A stretch of DNA of 64,000 bases from the NCBI GenBank assembly GCA_917880885.1, contig OU862906.1:59686665-59750664 (forward strand), read 5' to 3'. The position numbers and the translations under genes are program-made. The stretch's first letter is position 1; each line of letters opens with the position of its first letter. The stretch comes from Limnephilus marmoratus. Taxonomy: Eukaryota; Arthropoda; Insecta; Trichoptera; Limnephilidae. The notes beneath the pieces are model-generated. The model did no database searches. It was given only the letters and a program-made list of their open reading frames with translations, and was not told where the DNA came from. Positions 10,755 to 22,354 of this stretch are shown here, piece after piece.

Positions 10755-13700
10755 GAAGAGTTTGGAAAGTTTTCCAAGGCTGAAGTCACTCCGCTCTATT
10801 TCATGTATTATAAAACTGAGTCACATGTATTTAATTGGTGACCTTAACATAAACATAATCAATAAAATGCATCCTCAGGTCAATGAATACCTAAATATAA
10901 TAACGTTATTAGGATATCTGCCAACTGTCACCGCTCCAACAAGAGAATTAGACTCAAACGATAGTAGTTGTATAGATCATGTATTTGTTAAGAGTAAACT
11001 AGAAAATAAATCCATTGTATATCAGTCAACTATTACAGGCCACTATGCAATCATTACTTCCATCAACCAAAAAAACTCTTAAACCACCCCAAAATAATCA
11101 ACCCCAAGAAAAAAATTCTTATGAAACTCTCCTAAATCTTGTTTCGAAAGAAAACTGGGAACTTATTTACGCTTGTACTGATACCACCTCTGCATGCGAA
11201 TTGTTTGTAAATTCTTTACATAACCACTTGGCAAATGCAACATCATAATACAAAAAGTAAAATAAAACGATCGGACACAAAACTCAAACCATGGATCACT
11301 ACTGGTATTCTCCAATGTATCAGAAAGCGTGATAAGATTCACAACTTCTGTAGGAAAAACCCCAGTGACTATGCATCTCTCATATTCTACAAAAGTTATA
11401 GAAACAACTGTAAAAAAATAATTGACAATGTTAAAAGGGATTATTACAAAAAAAAACAATGAAGCTACCGATCATAAAAAAAATTTGGAATATCATAAAA
11501 GATGTAGCCAATATTAATAAAACTGACACACCTATTGTTAAAATTAATATCGAAGACCAAACAATACATGTAAATTCTGACCCTGAAAAAAATATCTAAC
11601 CATTTCATTAAATTTTTCTCCAACATTGGACCCAACTTAGCAAAAAAAATTTTAGACAGAAACAGCATCTCAGAGAAAGATCTTGCAAATAATATACTTA
11701 TCAATAATCTGAGCTATAACCAGTTTCACTTCACTCCCACCACTGAACTTGAAATTATAGGATTAATAGCATCTCTTAAAAACAGTAACTCCACAAGAAT
11801 TGATCATATCTCGACTAAAATAATCAAACACATTCAAAATTACATCGCATCCCCTCTTAAACACATAATCAACTTAAGCTTCAAAACTGGCATTTTTCCT
11901 AACTGCCTAAAACAGGCCACATTAATTCAAATCTTTAAAGCGGGAGAAAATTTTTTTTTAAATAACTACCGACCGATATCCTTACTAAGCATAATATCTA
12001 AAGTTGTAGAAAAAGCGGTAAAAAATAGAGTCTGTAAGTTTCTCGAAGATAACAAAATATTATCTGACAATCAATACGGCTTTCGCAAAGGTAGAACTAC
12101 TTCAGATGCAATAGCCGCCCTCACTAAGATCGTTTCCTATAATCTTGACATTGGTCGCAAACCACTTGCTGTTTTTCTCGATCTCGCAAAAGCATTTGAT
12201 ACGGTCTCACATCCATTACTGCTAAAAAAAATGCTGCAAATTGGAATAACTGAAGTAGCCTACACATGGTTTGAAAACTATCTATCAAACCGTACACAAC
12301 AAGCTCTCATCCAATCTGACAAAATACATATAAGCAATAAACTATCTGTGTCCTGTGGTGTACCCCAAGGTAGCATACTAGGACCAATTTTATTTCTTAT
12401 GGACATCAACTCACTTTGTGCCATGAATATTGGTGGACAAATATTATCATTTGCTGATGACACGGTCTTAATATTCGAAGATGAAATATGGCAATCAGTT
12501 ATTAACAAAACTAATAATGCTCTAATAAAAGTAAAGCATTGGCTTGACACAAACCTCCTCACACTTAACATCGACAAAAAACAATATATGACATTTTCCA
12601 TACGCAAATACAATATACCCAACAACTGCCCTAAACCAATCATCCACTCGTGTCCACTCAATTTAGACAATCCAGAAACCACATCTAATATTAATTGTAC
12701 GTGTTCGACCCTCAAATCATCAAAAGTAGTTAAATATTTGGGAATAATCATAGACAACCAACTACGTTGGGAAGCTCACATCGGTGACACAGTAAAAAAA
12801 CTTCGTAAACTCTGCCATATATTCTGCTCCCTTAGGTCTATCTTAGATTTACAGACTCTAAGAAGCGTATACTTTGCCCTTTTCCAATCCATAGCAACAT
12901 ACGGTGTAGTGGGATGGGGTGGTTGTGCTGAAACCATTATTAGACCAATTATTTTAGTTCAAAAACTAATTTTGAGAATTATATTTAAATGTCAACCTAC
13001 TCATCCCTCAAATGAACTCTTTGCAAAAATCAGGGTCTTAGATATTCGACATCTATTTACTAAAACAATCATTTGTTATATACGAAAAAATAATCTACTA
13101 ATCGCTCCACAACATCAAGCACCCACCCGCTTTTCACCAAACCTGGGTTGCGTGATCCCAAAAACTAATACCTCATTCGCTCAATGACAATTCTGGTTCA
13201 TCGCTCCTTAAATATAATATAATGCTTTGAGTACTGATATTAAGTCAAGTAATTTAATTCTCTTTTTATAACACGTGTACAACATCGGATTTTCGAAAGT
13301 GGACGAGCGTACTTTAAAGAATTCCTGAGTTCTTAACACTGCTTTTTAATTATTAATTTTTGCGTTTCAAAATTTTAATTTCCATTTCCATTTTTATTTC
13401 TATTTTTCTTTAAAAGTTGTTATTTTTTTATCTTAATTTATTCAGTAAATTTTATTTATTTTTTAATTTTAATTTATTTACTTATATGTTTTAATTTATA
13501 TATTTGTATAGAACATTTGAGTTCTTAACATTTAATCTTTATTATTAATTTTTGTATTTCAAAATTTGAATTTTCATTTTTATTTCTACTTTTCTTTAAA
13601 ATATGATCTTTTTTTTCTTTATTTTTCACTTACTTTTAAATATTTCATAATTTTTGATTAGTATATTTAATCATCTATTTTAATAAAATAGTATTTGTAT

Positions 13701-13818
13701 TAATTTAAATAAATATTAAATATACGACTACCATATGAGCCCAGTGTGGTAGCCAAAAAAAAAACAAATATCTGTTACTAATAAAAAATTTATGAAATAA
13801 AAAAATAAAAAAAAATTA
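10755..13818 (+). mobile_element. LINE copy B, 5'-truncated, decayed
   Basis: Starts inside the endonuclease domain, right after the MITE at 10472-10746, and runs through RT to a 3' UTR and an A-rich tail at about 13790-13818. It shares RT and 3' UTR with copy A at 4334-5645. The 3' UTR contains two similar AT-rich blocks (GAGTTCTTAACA... near 13328 and 13520), one of which is missing in A. Many frameshifts in the 5' half make it non-functional. Confidence 0.88.
10785..13187 (+). pseudogene. LINE ORF2 (EN-RT), frameshifted
   Basis: The EN C-terminal half reads YLIGDLNINII, then SCIDHVFVKS and a GHYA box (10827-11082). The linker region (KPWITTGILQCIRKRDKIH) is in another frame at 11235-11462. 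RT block motifs follow: NYRPISLLSIISKVVEKAV, YGFRKGRTTSDAI, FLDLAKAFDTVSH, CGVPQGSILGPILF and FADDTVLIFED, the last part open at 12231-13187. The residue after LGPILFL is altered to MD where relatives have IY, and the frame ends early at a TGA replacing an Arg codon. At least three frame breaks are needed to connect it. Confidence 0.85.
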
Positions 13819-13880
13819 TTCCACTGAAGCGGTTGTTTCAATAAAAATATATAAATTTCATCAAAAATTGCAAATTCGCT

Positions 13881-14150
13881 TTGGGGCGTAATTTTAATTT
13901 AATAACAAGGCGAGTATATATTCGCCTTCGATCAATCAACTCGCAAGCAATTCAATTAAACTCAGAAAATACCACCAACCTCATTGAAGAACAACTAGAG
14001 GAAAACCAACCAGAAATTGTTCCTGAAACAGGAGCCAAACTGTATCCTTATATTACTTCGTACTTAATAATAACCCTAAACATTCCCAAATCTTATGTAC
14101 GTTATCATGTATGGCTTTCCATCCAAAACTTCTATTTTTCATCCTTGTAA
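13881..14150 (+). pseudogene. Short frame upstream of LINE ORF2
   Basis: An 89-codon frame in the same phase as the large LINE frame starting at 14154, separated from it by a TAA and one CAA codon. It has no recognised motif. It may be the N-terminal extension of ORF2 cut by a stop, the end of an ORF1, or 5' UTR of the element. Its position directly before ORF2 is the only support. Confidence 0.35.
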
Positions 14151-14153
14151 CAA

Positions 14154-17150
14154 ATGGTTTCTGCACTGAATTTTGACTTGGAAACAATAAATAACACAGA
14201 ATACACTTTTAACCAAGCAAAAGAATACAAAATCCTTGTCTCAGGAAAACACAGTTTAAGCATAATATGTCAAAACATAAGAAGTATTCAAAAGAACTTT
14301 GATAGTTTCTGTGTCCTACTAAATGAAATAGATATAAGTTTCGATATCATTATCCTAAGTGAATGCTGGTTAGGTGATTCTTACACCAACTTAAACTTAA
14401 ATGACTATACCACATTCCAGACCACAAGACACTTAAATCAAAATGATGGTATAGTAATCTTTGTCAAAGATTCAATAAAATCTTCCATATCAGAAATTAA
14501 CATAACTGAAGCGAACTGCATTCATATATCACTTGGCCCATGTCTTTCTATATTTGCTATATACAGACCACCATGCTACAACAATCTCGCCCCTTTCTTA
14601 AATTCCTTAAATAAACTTCTTGAAAAACATAAAAAAACTCAACAAATAATTATTGCTGGTGACATGAATATTAACATATTAAACTGCCAACCAAAAACTA
14701 CGGAATTCTTAAATGTTTTTACTCACTACGGACTTAAATCTACAATAAACTCGCCAACAAGAACTACATCACACTCCGAATCCTGCATCGATCATATATT
14801 TGCTAAAACCAGAAAAAAAACTTTTTCATCCATTATTCGCTCAACTGTCACTGACCATTTCACAACTACATTAAACATACTTCTTAACAAAGAACAAAGT
14901 AAAAACAAAAATGACAACATGAAAGACAAAATAAACTTTAAGTCCCTAAAATCGGATATTCACGATGAACCTTGGACTAATGTACTAAATGAAATAGACC
15001 CAAACACAGCGCTGGACACATTTATAAATACGGTTGAAACCTACATAACCAAACACACCACAAAAAATCCACAAAAGAACTACACACATAAAGAAAAAAA
15101 AATAACACCATGGATCACGAAAGGAATAGTCAACAGTATTCATAAAAGAGATGCAATGCATATGCGAGTCCACAAAAACCCGAATGATAACAAACTAAAG
15201 CAAGATTACTTACTGTATAGAAACCTGTGTAATAAGTTAATTAAACAAGCCAAATACAAATATTACAAAAAAGAAATAAAAATCGCCAAAAATGATCCTA
15301 AAAAAATTTGGGAAATTGTAAGAAATATTACTTATTCCACTCCGAAGAAAGATTCACATATCAAAGAACTATTAATAAACGGAGACAAAGTCTTAACAAA
15401 CAATGAACCTAATAAAATAGCTAATTTTATTAACACTGAATTCGCAAAAGTTGGCTCTACCCTAGCGGAAAAAATTCTTCAAAAAAACTGTACATCAGAA
15501 GACTCTTTATACAAACTTTGCTCTTCCATACGACCAAATCACTCGTTCAATGCTTATCAAGTAAATACAAAGGAAATCTCGGATCTTATTAAATCTCTCA
15601 AACCAAATTGCGCGATGGGACCGGATAACATTTCCAATCAAATACTGATAAATCTACGAGAATACATACTTATACCGCTTCAACACATTTTCAACCAAAG
15701 TTTTAGGCTCGGAATTGTCCCTGATCATTTAAAAATAGGATGTATCACTCCAATACATAAATCGGGAGACAAAACTCTGATATTAAACTACAGACCAATC
15801 ACTCTGCTAAACTCACTATCTAAACTTCTAGAAAAAGCCATGAAAAAAAGATTACTTGCGTACCTTGAAAAACACAACCTGCTCTCAAGCCGCCAATTTG
15901 GATTTCGTGCCAAAATGGGTACAGAAGATGCTTTATCAGAATTAACCAACTACATAGTGAAAAGCATAGATGGCGGATCAAAGGTGATAGGGGTATTCTT
16001 AGACCTAGCAAAAGCTTTCGACACTATTTCGCATAACTTACTACTACAAAAACTCAAAAATATCGGTATAACTGGTCAACCGCTAAAATGGTTTGTCAGC
16101 TACATTGAAAAAAGACAACAAATAGTAAAAATAAATAAATACAGCAGTGACAAAGCAGATATCAGGTATGGAGTACCGCAAGGCAGCGTCTTGGGTCCCA
16201 TACTATTCCTCATTTATATAAATAGTCTAACTGAGATAAACCTAGGAAAAATTGAGTACAAAGTAATCAGTTATGCAGACGACACTGCAATTTTGTTCAA
16301 GGCACAATCATGGGAAAAGGTATTCAAAAACACAGAAACAGGGATGACTGTAGTAAATAAATGGCTACAAAATAATCTACTAACACTGAACATTTCAAAA
16401 ACAAAATATTTAACTTTTAGCAAAACAAAGGCTGGTCAACCACATAGCCAACCACAACTACATCTTAACCCCTGCACCAATATTTCGTCAAATAACACAT
16501 GCTGTACTTGTGACAAAATTGTTTATGCAGACAATATTAAATATCTAGGTTTAACTGTTGACCATAAACTAAAATGGGATCTCCATATTAATATATTATC
16601 AAAAAAAATACGAAAATTATCATACATCTTCAAAACAATACGAAACATCATGTCATTAAATCAACTAAAAAATATATAATTCGCACTCTGTCAAAGTATT
16701 TTAACATATGGAATTTCAGTTTGGGGAGGAGCAGCAGATACTTACCTCAATTCTCTTAAAATAAATCACAAAACAATAATTAGAATTATGTTTTATAAAC
16801 CTTACCAACATCCGACGGAACAGCTAATGATCAAAAACAAATTACTAGACGTAAATAAACTATTCATAAGGAAGATCATTTACAAAAACTGTATCAAAAC
16901 TTCACATCTCCACATACCTCACTCGCAAAACACAAGAGCAAAAATTAATAAGCACTTTCAAGTTCCCCATATCAAATCAACTTTTGCAAAAAAACACGAA
17001 TCTTACCTAGCACCACACATTTTCAATACCTTCCTAACACAAACAAAAACTTACGTCACCCCAAATAATTTGAATTGGCTTTTCAAAAGATTTGTAATAT
17101 GGTTGAATGAAAAGGAAAGAACAGACATTCAAAATATTCTAAATAAATAA
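14154..17150 (+). pseudogene. LINE ORF2: endonuclease-reverse transcriptase, one stop
   Basis: A single reading frame of 998 codons interrupted only by a TAA at 16677-16679, where relatives have Tyr (VYFALFQS in copy A). The N-terminal ~240 residues are an APE-type endonuclease: ICQNIRS, ILSECWLGD, IYRPP, IIAGDMNINIL, SCIDHIF and TDHFTT. A linker contains WITKGIVNSIHKRDAMH. RT follows: AMGPDNIS, TPIHKSGDKTLILNYRPIT, FGFRAKMGTEDA, FLDLAKAFDTISH, YGVPQGSVLGPILFLIYINSL, YADDTAILF and NNLLTLNISKTKYLTF. After the stop the same frame continues as LTYGISVWGG to the end. The protein nicks DNA and primes cDNA from its own RNA. One nonsense change is the only visible lesion, so inactivation is recent or the site is polymorphic. 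Confidence 0.9.
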
Positions 17151-17659
17151 CATTTCATACAAGTTCTCACGAAATTATATAATATTCAAATAAAACAAAT
17201 ACGAGAAACTGCAATTTTGCAATATTAATTATTATGATTAATTATTAATTATTACTTCTATTATGTAACCGCTATATTCAACTGTCACAAAATTTTAATT
17301 TACTTTTATCTAAAAAACAAAGTATGTATGTAAATATTTAATATACCAATATATAATTTATCTTTTTTATCTTTTTACATACATATATATATATATTTGT
17401 TTAAATACACACATTTCTTTTGGAACAAACATAATATGTGATTTACTCGCCTCGGAACAGACTTTGTCTAGTGAGGCGGGTAAAAGAAAAGAAAACAATG
17501 TAAATAACCATGAAACTAAATAAACGCCCGGGTTGCCGGCACTGAAACTGAAAAATGAAAATCAAATTTGTGTAATGCACTATTTAATCAAAATAATCGA
17601 CATATTTCAAAACCAATTGTTTCTTCGTCTGAATAATCGTATGTATAATTAAAATTACA

Positions 17660-17860
17660 ATTATCAATTTGTGCCCGGGTTCGTGTGGTTTTAGCGGCAA
17701 TTTCACCTGCTTTCCAATTGCGTGGCGGGCCAGATCGAGAGAGACTGGTTGAGGGAGACTTTTTACCTCTCCAGCTGAACCCTCCCCGAACATCGCCTTG
17801 GACCGCAGTGGGAGGGATGGATTCATATGTCTGTTACTCATGGACACAATGACACGGAAT
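17660..17860 (+). repeat. SINE-like interspersed repeat, copy S2
   Basis: Shares GTGCCCGGGTTC, GCGTGGCGGGCCAGATCGAG, GAGACTGGTTGAGGGAGAC, TTACCTCTCCAGC, ATCGCCTTGGACCGCAGTGG and the GGATGGATTCATA block with copies S1, S4 and S5. Both ends are missing relative to S4. Confidence 0.68.
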
Positions 17861-17864
17861 AGTG

Positions 17865-19040
17865 GTCAACAAAGTTATTGATTTTCATAAAAATAATATT
17901 GATAACATTTTATAGCGTTCGGCCACTTAATGAAGTGTTCTAAAGGAGCAGTGTTTTTTTCTTCATGAAATTCATCAGTTTAGATCTAGAAAAAACATAA
18001 TCTCTAGGATTAAACGAATCTTTTATTTAACAATTTTACTGAAAGCATATTTTTTAAGTGTTTTTTTCTAGATTAAGTAGGTATTACCTACGCTTTACAA
18101 GAAATATTCTTGTAAAGTCTGTCACCAAGTACAGAGGATTTAAAATCTGAAGGAGGCCGTCAAGACATTCTTGCATTTGAGATATGTCTCTTATTTTTAC
18201 AATTAAAATAAACATAAATTAAAAGTAAAATTACTCTTTTCCTTGCGATTAAAAAAAAAATCCCTCTTTACGTAATAGGCGGCGTAAAAGTAAAAAAATC
18301 ACTCATCACCATATAGAAGATGATCTCATTTTTATAAATAGCGTCTTGCGATCACGACTTACACATTTGTGGAGCAAACAGAAGCTGGATATACTCGTAC
18401 ACGTTGACAAACAATGAATCGCTGTTACACTACTTTGTCAAACCACTTATTTTTATTCACAAACAAAGTTACTGCCATCAAATTAGTGAGAACTTTTTAA
18501 CATTTTTTTCTAACTCCCATGAACATTATTTATCTCAATCGATTTTCTCATGAAGGGGATGTCAAGTGGTGGCTTGTTTGATGAATAAATCAAAAGGATA
18601 TGCCAGGGTTCGTAATATTAATTATTAATTGTTCATGTTCCGGGAGAATGAAAGAGGGAAGAGGAATAATATTGTTCGAGGTTAAATAATTTTTCGCAAT
18701 GATTTATAGATATTTAGCAAAGTGCGGATAAGTACGTAGTGAAATAAAGCAAGGAAAATTGATTACGTGAGTGGTTTTGGGAAATTTAAAATCTCATAAT
18801 TCGTACAAGTATGATAATTGGGATATTTTAAATTACGTATTAATTTGTCATAAGTTTGAATATTTATAAATCATATGTTTATCCACATCTTTACATTGTT
18901 AACTATGGATGAATAAAAATATAGGCGACAAACCATTCTCTTGTTTTAAGTACAATGAAGTTTTTGGTGGTGGTTTTGTGGACTCGTATGCAGATTTTAA
19001 GATGTTAAAACGGGTCTCGTATTCAGAATGAAACATACAA
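17865..19040. other. AT-rich stretch, nothing recognised
   Basis: No supported gene, RNA or repeat boundary. Confidence 0.5.
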
Positions 19041-19044
19041 TTCT

Positions 19045-19712
19045 CTTTTTTATTTATTTGAGACACAAAGAGGATATTTATACAACATTTTTGTGGGTAG
19101 TATATAATAAATTAAAATACAAATATAAGTATCCCTAGACTAATGAGTCTGCAGTAATCACATATGCATTTTCACAGAAGCAAACTCTTGAAAAACAATG
19201 CTAGTATTATTTATACATAACTTGAAAACTTAAATACAAAATTGAAATACATAATAATGACAAGTATGCAATATTTATAAAGTATTTACTGAAAAGTAAT
19301 ATAACAACATTTTTTTTTAAGTGCACAAATTGTGGAGATATTTTTTGAAATATGTTATATTATTTACAAAAATATCTATGAAACTGTGTATTTTAAAAAG
19401 ATCATTGTATGACCGAGACATTCTAGATATAGGATTAAAATATCCAGTATTATTCGTAAAAATTTCAGTCCAAAATATGTTATGGGTTCTTGTAGATTTG
19501 GGCCTGGCGTATAACTTGATTTGGTTGACTAAGTTACTGTCTACACGATTATTCACAATTTTATAAAGCATTAAGAGGTCATTTATGTTTCGTCTTTTAA
19601 CTAGACTCTCTAATTTGAAATATGTAAATCTTTGTTCGTACCCGTCTAGAAGATGGTGGACACCTGATCGGTAAGACAAAATCCGTGTAAACAATTCTCT
19701 TTCACAATATAC
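19045..19712 (-). mobile_element. LINE family gamma, 5'-truncated copy
   Basis: On the minus strand, a 125-codon C-terminal ORF fragment (19317-19694) is followed by a 3' UTR and an AAATAAATAAA-type end near 19045. Protein and 3' UTR match the plus-strand copy split at 25515-28735. Motifs include FTRILSYRSGVHHLLDGYE, YKIVNNRVDSNLVNQIK and FKKYLHNLCT. These belong to the region after RT, so the copy has no enzymatic motif. Confidence 0.82.
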
Positions 19713-19719
19713 AAATCTC

Positions 19720-20760
19720 TACTGATGCATTTTGAGGAAATCCATTCTCGAATTCCAAGTGCAGTAATAAAAATATACTTGCAGACTAAATGCTACAAAA
19801 TACAAAACCACTGTATTTGACGTTAACTTCAGTAGTTAAACTACCAAAAAGATGTTTATAATTACAAACTTCCAGCAAGATTTTAAGGTTTGAAAATTAT
19901 TACTAAAATGTTTTTCACAAATTGGTGGCTTTCTTAGAAAAAAACCATAAACCGCAAAGATCATTAAAAATTCTTTTTTTGTTTAGTTATTTCCTTAAAC
20001 GCAGTGTTTTTTAAAGAAAGATTCTAGTCGTAAGATATGATTTAACATCCTTTTGCGTTTATTGTGATGAAGTTAATTGGAGAATATTATGTTCATTAGC
20101 TTAAATTAATTAATTCAAAGTCTGCGACGTAAAACATTATTTACAGGGAAATTTTCCCTACAATACTCGGATAATGAGTTGCCTACTTCATACTTCATTA
20201 AAATTTTAATAACTGCTGTAAAAGTTTTGATTGCTATTTTTCTTTGAAGCTTTGACATAATTGCTTCGTTCAAAGCGTTCAATACTTTTTGTTTCATTTT
20301 TGTTTGTCTTTGGGACCTTTTTCTTCCTCAATGAAAGTCGAGTCTAGTTGTCTAATGCGGCATCCACTTTAGCAAAAGTTACTTTTTAACTATTTGTAAT
20401 TAAATTACGTTAAATTAATGTACGCGAATACTCACGGAAGGTCGTTATAAAAAGTTATTGACAAATTGTCTGGCGAATTAGTAGCATTACTATTCAGTAG
20501 TAGTTTTTAATGCACCAACCAATGTACCCACACCATTTTAAATTGGTAAATACATCACAGAATTTGCAACTGTGTAACATATATTCTTGTCAGAAACCAA
20601 AAATCAGAGCAATCGACTACCATCTCAAGATAGTGGGGAAAAGGCTGGGGTCCCAATCGAATGTTTAAGTAAAAGAGTACTTAGAGATAAGAACAACTTA
20701 ATTTATTACTTGAAATTGGCAAACAATTAGTTGTATAAGATATAAATACCTGCATTATTC
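19720..20760. other. AT-rich stretch, nothing recognised
   Basis: No supported feature. Open frames are short and without motifs. Confidence 0.5.
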
Positions 20761-20764
20761 AAAT

Positions 20765-21335
20765 AGTTTGCGATACGCATAGAGAGAGAGATTGTTCAGA
20801 CCGTTAACTAAAGGTACGCCGTTACGGAGTGTCGTCGCGGATAGAATGGCCACCAGAGGCGAGGCTTCGGGGCTCCGAACCAGGCGGCCAAAAAGCAGGA
20901 ATCTCGACTGGCCATCCGCGTGTCCAAACGATCTTCTTTCATCAACAGGAAAGAGGCTACGGTCTTCCTTCATCAGCCTAGCATGCCCAGAACACGATAA
21001 AGCCACCTCTCAGGTAGCGTGACTATTATCGATCGGCAGGTAGTTAAAATTTCACGGCTCCATCAGCCAAAAACCACGCGCCGTTCGCAGGACGCACCAA
21101 GAAAATCTCCAGGCATCTGCCGATAGCACGACGCGAAATCACTCGCTCTTTCACCATTACACGGTTTAACCAACTCGTGTTCAAAAATAAAATAAATATT
21201 TAAGGCTTCTATCACTTAATAAAATCAAACTCGGCCTCCAAGGCCCAAAAAATTGACCTCCCGGTCAAAAACGCAAACTCACACCCGCCGCCATGATTGA
21301 AAGAATCCCGACCATTTCCGTTTTTTCTCATATCT
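20765..21335. other. GC-rich island of unknown nature
   Basis: A sharply GC-richer block than its surroundings. Opposed frames of 76 (plus, 20792-21022) and 83 codons (minus, 20755-21006) cover the same bases, which argues against coding. On the minus strand a 37-codon frame starts with ATG near 21162 (MVKERVISRRAIGRCLE) and stops near 21049. Near 21255 there is a TTGACC-TCCC-GGTCAA hairpin. It might be an LTR or 5' UTR fragment of an element absent here, or a host CpG-rich exon; I cannot decide. Confidence 0.4.
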
Positions 21336-21694
21336 CCGGTTGACAGTTTGACCAACCACACCAAGATAAAATTTAAAATCGAATTAAATTAAGAAAAAGT
21401 CGCCAGTACCTACTGGCAAAATAGATATGTTACAACTGCTACAAATCTGTGGAAAAAAGGCAAATCCATTTGAGGAACATTGAGAGGCTGAAGGTCGTGA
21501 GGTTGAGATATAAAAACAAAATGAGCAAAGTATGAAAGTATCACGGAACAAAGCTAAAGCGATTTCAAGCAATATTTCAATTTTGAATGGTGGCCTATAA
21601 CCACAGTGAAACTTCCAGTTAAGTACCTAAATACGAGATTCGTCCATGCGACAGAGTAAATTATTGAGAACTGAAGTAACTCAAATCCAATATT

Positions 21695-21931
21695 ATTTAC
21701 AATATAAAACACATATAAATTTGTTGTAGACCACTTTTATTTTATACACACTCTACCGGTTTCGGAAGCACCCTTCCTTCGTCAGGAGAATATTATAACT
21801 AAACTATGATACAGAATGTTGACAGATATACAAATCAGGTGTTTGAGTGAGAGGTAGGCAAAGGGGTGGGGGTAATTAGGGGATTTCAAAAGTGGTCTAC
21901 AACAAATTTATATGTGTTTTATATTGTAAAT
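21695..21931. mobile_element. MITE-like element with perfect 44-bp inverted ends
   Basis: Arms at 21695-21738 and 21888-21931 are perfect inverted copies, running ATTTACAATATAAAACACAT to GTAGACCACTTTT. The 149-bp middle contains CTACCGGTTTCGGAAGCACC and CCTTCCTTCGTCAGGAGAAT. A second copy of the middle lies 0.45 kb downstream. No coding capacity and no clear target duplication. Confidence 0.75.
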
Positions 21932-22164
21932 TATGGCGAGCCACAAAGTTAATGCTTTTTACAAATACCCAATATTATTTGCCTATATTGAATTTTGGCT
22001 TACAGTGTCCCCGTGAACACTCAGGCCATAGACCAATTAGTCGATTCCCAATTTTTTACGCTAACTCCTAATCTCATTGCAATCCGGTTCATTTCATAAA
22101 GTTTACCAGTGTTTATTTATTTAAACATTGTGTTGCGCTTTTACAAAACTATTCTAAATAATTA

Positions 22165-22350
22165 TAGAACCACTTTTATTTTTTTTTCACACTCTACTGG
22201 TTTCGGAAGCACCCTTCCTTCGTCAGGAGAATCTTATTACTCACCTATAATATATAGACTATAAGAGTATTGACCGACATTCAAATTTTAGTTGTTTGAG
22301 TGGGAGGTAAACAAAAAAGTTGGGGTAATTGCGGGATTTCCGGGAAGAAC
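22165..22350 (+). repeat. Second, diverged copy of the 21.7-kb MITE core
   Basis: Shares ACCACTTTTATTTT, CACACTCTACTGGTTTCGG, AAGCACCCTTCCTTCGTCAG and the later GTTTGAGTGGGAGGTA...GGGGTAATT...GGGATTTC order with 21729-21890. It lacks the right-hand inverted arm. Confidence 0.72.
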
Positions 22351-22354
22351 AGAG

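Larger units (their letters stand above)
13830..17560 (+). mobile_element. Near full-length Jockey/CR1-group LINE
   Basis: The best-preserved LINE frame in the window, lying directly downstream of the tail of copy B. ORF2 spans 14154-17150 and a ~400-bp AT-rich 3' UTR follows; the 3' end near 17520-17560 is imprecise. Protein motifs match copy B and the element at 30.2 kb in order and spacing but the sequence is clearly diverged, so it is a sister family. No ORF1 with recognisable domains was found upstream, so the 5' end is uncertain. Confidence 0.82.

Noticed and set aside
20755..21022. Opposed 76- and 83-codon frames as genes
   Set aside because: They cover the same bases on opposite strands in a GC-rich block; no motif in either.
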